In this document: positions 60,384 to 64,000 of the stretch, piece by piece | Position numbering within the stretch: the first letter of the stretch is position 1 | Layout of the letters: each line of letters begins with the position of its first letter | DNA from: Taibaiella sp. | GTDB lineage: Bacteria; Bacteroidota; Bacteroidia; Chitinophagales; Chitinophagaceae | Direction: 5' to 3' | Length of the DNA: 64,000 nucleotides | Assembly (NCBI GenBank): GCA_019638495.1 | Contig: JAHBTQ010000002.1 | Coordinates: forward strand, 558,001 to 622,000 | Notes under the pieces: model-generated | What the model saw: the letters and a program-made list of their open reading frames with translations, nothing else | Told to the model about the DNA's origin: nothing | Databases searched by the model: none | Made by a program: the position numbers and the translations under genes

Positions 60384-61817
60384 CTACTCGTACTTATAGC
60401 AACCCATATCTGCGTTGCCGTCCCGGGTTTTCCCGGTAATATCGATAAGTGGCGTGAAGTCCGGGTTACCCTTGCCGATAGCAGGTGAGCCTTCTTTGAG
60501 GCGGTAATCGCCTGTTTGGGTGTCCTTGAAAAGTGGGTCCTCATTAAAGATGCAATCAGTGAAGTGTACGAACGGTTCGCGAACCTCGCCCATACGCAGC
60601 AGGCAGTGATCCATCTGAAGATCAGCGGCGGCATCCGGTACCGAGCTGCAAACTATCTCAGAATCGAGCGAGCCGTAAACAATGCAGTTGCGCATTGCTG
60701 CTGCGAGGTCGCCGTAATAGATTGTGGTCTGGTCGGGCTTGTAATAGTTTAGGATAGCAACAGTGCCTTGCTGGCTGTGGCTAAGTGAAGTGCCCCCATA
60801 GTTAGCAAATGTGCAGTTAATGAATGTATCCTTCCCACCCTGCACTACAGCCAGCGCGTATCCCCCGGTGGTATGAAAAAGGCAATTTGTGGCTGAAATG
60901 GAGCCCTGACGGCTATAGATGCCCGAGCCTATAGAGTTCTTAACTATACAGTTTTCCATACGGAGCTGGGGTAGCGACCCCGCACCGTTGGAGTCAATGT
61001 TCACCCACAGCGCAGCCGGGTTGCCCAGGGCGCCGTTCCCACAATTTTCGATGCGCGTGTAGCGAAGCCTGCTGCCGCTGCTGTACGAGTGGAAATAAAT
61101 TCCACCCCATTCGCCGGGATACCCTTCGTAATCGAAATAGCGACGGTCGAGGCGATCGCCCTGGAAAATGACGCTGTCCCGTGCAGTGCCGTTTGCCAGA
61201 AGCTTTCCGAATACTACCAGGCCGGAATTCTGGTGCATATATATGCGGCAGCCGGCATTGAGCGTAAGGGTAACGCCTGGCGCTACCGCAGCGCTGTTAA
61301 TAATAACATAGGGCAAGGTGGTATCCCAAACTGAGTTAACCGTGATGACGCTGTCCTGGATATACCGGGCATTCTGGCCATAAGCCATAAACGGTACAAA
61401 GAATTCTTTGCCGTTTAGCGTAGCTACCAAAGAGTCTGTAACCACAAATGGGGTCCGGGTATTGTTGGGGTCTATGTTCACAGTTGCAAACACGTAAATG
61501 CTATCATGCGGGCCTATCTTCAGATTGCTGATATTGTTTCCCTGGAAACCATCTACATTAAGGTGAAAGTAGGAAGAGGTATTGAGCATTCGTACTGAGC
61601 TAAGTACTACTTCCTGGTTTTGCGGATTAAAGATGAGGATGCCTGTGGTGAAGCTGCCAGCCGCAGTGAACACGGTATCAAATTTGAGCGTGTCGTCTGA
61701 AAACCTGAGATCACCACCCACAGTCAATCGCTGCTTCTCCTTCCGGCATGAGTGGGTCATGACCGAACTAAACGCAAGGGCTACAAATGCAACAATAATT
61801 GATAGGCTGACACGCAT
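60384..61817 (-). CDS. Right-handed beta-helix lipoprotein
   Basis: 477 residues with a lipobox (VALAFSSVMTHSCRKEKQ). The first ~170 residues form a beta domain (LKFDTVFTAAGSFTTGILIF). The rest has beta-helix coils: LRYTRIENCGNGALG, LRMENCIVKNSIGSGIYSRQ, ISATNCLFHTTGGYALAVVQ, FINCTFANYGGTSLSHSQ. It ends with a choice-of-anchor Q-like segment (GDYRLKEGSPAIGKGN, DGNADMGCYKYE). A surface polysaccharide-binding or lyase-like role is possible, but no catalytic residues are obvious. Confidence 0.82.
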   Translation of the reverse strand: MRVSLSIIVAFVALAFSSVMTHSCRKEKQRLTVGGDLRFSDDTLKFDTVFTAAGSFTTGILIFNPQNQEVVLSSVRMLNTSSYFHLNVDGFQGNNISNLKIGPHDSIYVFATVNIDPNNTRTPFVVTDSLVATLNGKEFFVPFMAYGQNARYIQDSVITVNSVWDTTLPYVIINSAAVAPGVTLTLNAGCRIYMHQNSGLVVFGKLLANGTARDSVIFQGDRLDRRYFDYEGYPGEWGGIYFHSYSSGSRLRYTRIENCGNGALGNPAALWVNIDSNGAGSLPQLRMENCIVKNSIGSGIYSRQGSISATNCLFHTTGGYALAVVQGGKDTFINCTFANYGGTSLSHSQQGTVAILNYYKPDQTTIYYGDLAAAMRNCIVYGSLDSEIVCSSVPDAAADLQMDHCLLRMGEVREPFVHFTDCIFNEDPLFKDTQTGDYRLKEGSPAIGKGNPDFTPLIDITGKTRDGNADMGCYKYE

Positions 61818-61925
61818 GCACTAATGATAAGCTGTAAAAATAAAGAAGTGCACTGATAACGGAGGAACGCAATCCAATATTATCTGCCCAGGGCAGGAAA
61901 GTGCTGACAGAACAATAAGACGTGA

Positions 61926-62174
61926 CTAGTACAACTTACAAACCTCGGAGAGCTTCACGCCATTGGCCTCTTTTTCATAAGACCGGTCTTTGCAGAGTGA
62001 TTCAGCCTTCTTCTTGCTGTCTACTATCTCGTATTCGTTAACTGTACTATCAGGCAGGCCGGGTGCTCCCGAATATTTTACCTGGCACTGGCAGGTGAAT
62101 GATTTGACGCAGGAACTGGCTACAATCATTGTACCAAGGACGAATACCAGTATAGTGAAGCCACGTAATTTCAT
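61926..62174 (-). CDS. Small lipoprotein
   Basis: 82 residues, lipobox LVFVLGTMIVASSCVKSFTC, four further Cys (CQC, LCKD, EVCKLY). Short Cys-rich lipoproteins of this kind are frequent in Chitinophagaceae; no function known. Upstream lies the end of the GT/sugar-transferase gene on the same strand (103-bp gap). Confidence 0.68.
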   Translation of the reverse strand: MKLRGFTILVFVLGTMIVASSCVKSFTCQCQVKYSGAPGLPDSTVNEYEIVDSKKKAESLCKDRSYEKEANGVKLSEVCKLY

Positions 62175-62277
62175 GCAGGCGTAAGTTAATTGGGCATGAA
62201 GTTAGCAAGACGGTGTTATAATTCAAAATTGGAACCTGAAAAGTGCAATGCAAATTCACGGAGACCAATGAATTATG

Positions 62278-64000
62278 CTACAATCCCAAATACCTTACGT
62301 TTCGGGTAACCAGCGAAATGTCGGTACCGGCGCTGTACTGGCGGGCATACTCTGCGTTGATGTTGTCCTTTACTCCGGCTGCCGGTTCGTAACCGGGAAG
62401 GATGTTACATGGCGGCATCACCCCCTTTCTGATAGCCGGCAAGTGGGTAACAGAAACACCGGAGGCGTAGCCCACCCATGTGAGCCGGCCAAAAAGAACG
62501 CTGAAACAGCGACCGAAAAATGTGCCGGGCCGCTTCACCAAAAACAAAAGCACAGGCGAAAACAGCAAAAACGCCAGCGACAGGAAGATATCTGCCATGC
62601 GTTTGTTGCGCAGTTGTGCGAAATCGGCAAGGTTGTAGCGGCGGTCTATAGTATAAAGGTCGCCGGAAGTGGCGCTGGAGTTGCTGCCCACGAAACTCTG
62701 CCCGCCGGGTAGATGAATCTTGTATTCATAGTCTGCGCCACATTCCTGCATACGCTCAAAAACCTGGCTGTAGGTGAGCCCGTTGATACAGAATATTACC
62801 TCGTTTACGCCTGTGACATATAAGAGTCGCTTCATATCCTGCAGGCCGGCAAGCGCGGCATCTGTGTTGCCACCGGGTGCTACCCTACCCATGAGCTCTG
62901 GCGCATAGTTGACCCGACGAAGCACATTGGCAGTGTCGGTATAGGCTTTTTCATCGGCCACTATGACGGCTTTGCGGGGAAGCGTATCGTAGGGGATAAA
63001 GCGCAGAACACCCATACGGTAGAGCAACTCATGCAGGCCCAGTAGTATGGCTGTGCCAGCCACGCCGGTAAAGATGATAATGGCCCGCGAATAGCGATAT
63101 TCGGGAGGAAGCAGGCCATAATATGCCAATATGATGATGGTGCCGAAGAGCATGCCGCGCATCACCTTAAGCGGCCTGTATGGCTGGTCGTATGCCCCAT
63201 TGAAATAGAGCGATAGCAGCCACAGCGAGATATAGGCAGGGAAGGTGGCATAGACCACGGGCAGCGCAATGGGCGCTATGTTCTTCACCTCCCGCACCCA
63301 GAATTCCTTGATGCCATATAATGCCACCAGAAGGATAAGCGCATCGAACAGCGGCATGTGCAGCACCTTGAGCAACCTCTTGACCGTGCCAAGAATGGCC
63401 CGCAGCACTATGCCGGCATTGATGAAAAGGATGAACAGCCGCGCCTGGCCACTGGTGTAGTGCTTCTTTACAAAGGTGACAAGCGCCTCGTTGAATATGC
63501 GCACATAAGAGAGGGTCATTTTCCGGGTGCTCTCTCCCTTGTAGTGAATCAGATCTACCTGAGGGTAGTAAATGTTTTTGTACCCGGCTTTCTGTATGCG
63601 GTAGGAAAGATCCACATCTTCGCAATACATGAAATAGTCCTCATCAAACGGGCCACCGGCCTGGTCCATGGCTTTTCTGCGCACCAGCATGCAGCAGCCT
63701 GAGAGCACATCTACTTCCGCCGTCTGCCGCTCATCGATGTGAACTGCATAATACTTATTTATATAGGCCGACTTGCTGAATATCTTGTTGATACCCGTGG
63801 TCTTGAAGATGGCAACTGAAAGCGACGGAAACGACTTCTTAGAGTCAGGGGCAAACTGGCCCTTTCCATCTATGAGGCGCGGCCCCAGCCCACCCGCCTC
63901 AGGGTGCGCGTCCATGTAGGCGATGGTATCGCGCAGAAAGTTTTCGGGCATTACGGTGTCCGGATTCAGGAACAGGATATACTCCCCTTTTGCCACAGCC
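62278..64000 (-). CDS. GT2 glycosyltransferase fused to a membrane/sugar-transferase-like region (5' end outside window)
   Basis: At least 572 residues; the start lies beyond the right edge. N-terminal part: GT2 (YILFLNPDTVMPENFLRD, VDVLSGCCMLVRRKAMDQAG, GPFDEDYFMYCEDVDLSYRI), as in rhamnosyl/WcaA-like transferases. Then about five membrane helices, a Rossmann-like region (PRKAVIVADEKAYTDTANVL), and KRMADIFLSLAFLLFSPVLL, which resembles the start of bacterial sugar (WcaJ-type) transferases. The usual catalytic block of that family is not evident, so this end may be degenerate. Probably makes an exopolysaccharide or lipid-linked glycan. Confidence 0.82.
   Translation of the reverse strand, partial: AVAKGEYILFLNPDTVMPENFLRDTIAYMDAHPEAGGLGPRLIDGKGQFAPDSKKSFPSLSVAIFKTTGINKIFSKSAYINKYYAVHIDERQTAEVDVLSGCCMLVRRKAMDQAGGPFDEDYFMYCEDVDLSYRIQKAGYKNIYYPQVDLIHYKGESTRKMTLSYVRIFNEALVTFVKKHYTSGQARLFILFINAGIVLRAILGTVKRLLKVLHMPLFDALILLVALYGIKEFWVREVKNIAPIALPVVYATFPAYISLWLLSLYFNGAYDQPYRPLKVMRGMLFGTIIILAYYGLLPPEYRYSRAIIIFTGVAGTAILLGLHELLYRMGVLRFIPYDTLPRKAVIVADEKAYTDTANVLRRVNYAPELMGRVAPGGNTDAALAGLQDMKRLLYVTGVNEVIFCINGLTYSQVFERMQECGADYEYKIHLPGGQSFVGSNSSATSGDLYTIDRRYNLADFAQLRNKRMADIFLSLAFLLFSPVLLFLVKRPGTFFGRCFSVLFGRLTWVGYASGVSVTHLPAIRKGVMPPCNILPGYEPAAGVKDNINAEYARQYSAGTDISLVTRNVRYLGL

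Overview
The window is chromosomal DNA from a Bacteroidota bacterium, most likely of the Chitinophagaceae/Chitinophagales type. Three things point there: secreted proteins that end in type IX secretion (T9SS) sorting domains, many small lipoproteins and DUF4199/DUF4249 proteins, and promoters with the phylum's TAnnTTTG -7 box. Start sites were reassigned where a TTG/GTG or upstream extension looked wrong.

Layout. 1-3736 (leftward): an apparent metal-response operon of ECF sigma factor, small membrane protein (putative anti-sigma), Spy/CnrX-like periplasmic sensor, MbnP-like copper protein and MbnH-like di-heme protein, followed by a YHYH protein cut by the window edge. 3.8-6.4 kb: conserved small protein, FdhD, Nudix hydrolase, menaquinone methyltransferase. 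6.7-12.9 kb: a 2061-residue T9SS repeat protein. 13-17 kb: LpxK, LysE-type exporter, PurC, and a DUF4199/membrane-anchored LuxR pair. 17.2-21.2 kb: HppD and HmgA (tyrosine to homogentisate to maleylacetoacetate), HemJ and a secreted protein. 21.2-21.7 kb: tRNA-Leu(GAG) followed by broken tandem copies carrying palindromic inserts. 21.8-26.9 kb: Hsp20, Ffh, NadD and small envelope proteins.

27-30.5 kb is an accessory islet: short unknown genes, convergent overlaps, two hairpin-type elements with 10-bp terminal inverted repeats plus a half copy, and two small genes sharing one promoter/leader. 30.7-42 kb returns to core genes: methyltransferase, cysteine desulfurase, glycosyltransferases, DnaQ-type exonuclease, Mpl ligase, GT39-like enzyme, L,D-transpeptidase, DUF4249 lipoprotein and thioredoxin reductase. 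42-46.2 kb is again repeat-rich: a DUF4258/DUF2283 pair, unknown proteins, and an orphan HTH protein followed by an array of about ten decamers in DNA-helical phase.

46.4-64 kb: VOC protein, flavin monooxygenase, lipoprotein, KOW protein, OmpA-formylglycine-enzyme-like fusion, DUF2200, arginyltransferase-like protein, T9SS protein, 5-formyl-THF cyclo-ligase, a second giant repeat protein (1903 residues) related to the first, SRPBCC protein, beta-helix lipoprotein, small lipoprotein, and a GT2/sugar-transferase-like fusion cut by the right edge.

The least explained items are the sigma-sensor-MbnPH operon, the decamer array beside the HTH gene, the tRNA-Leu fragment array, and the covarying hairpin elements.
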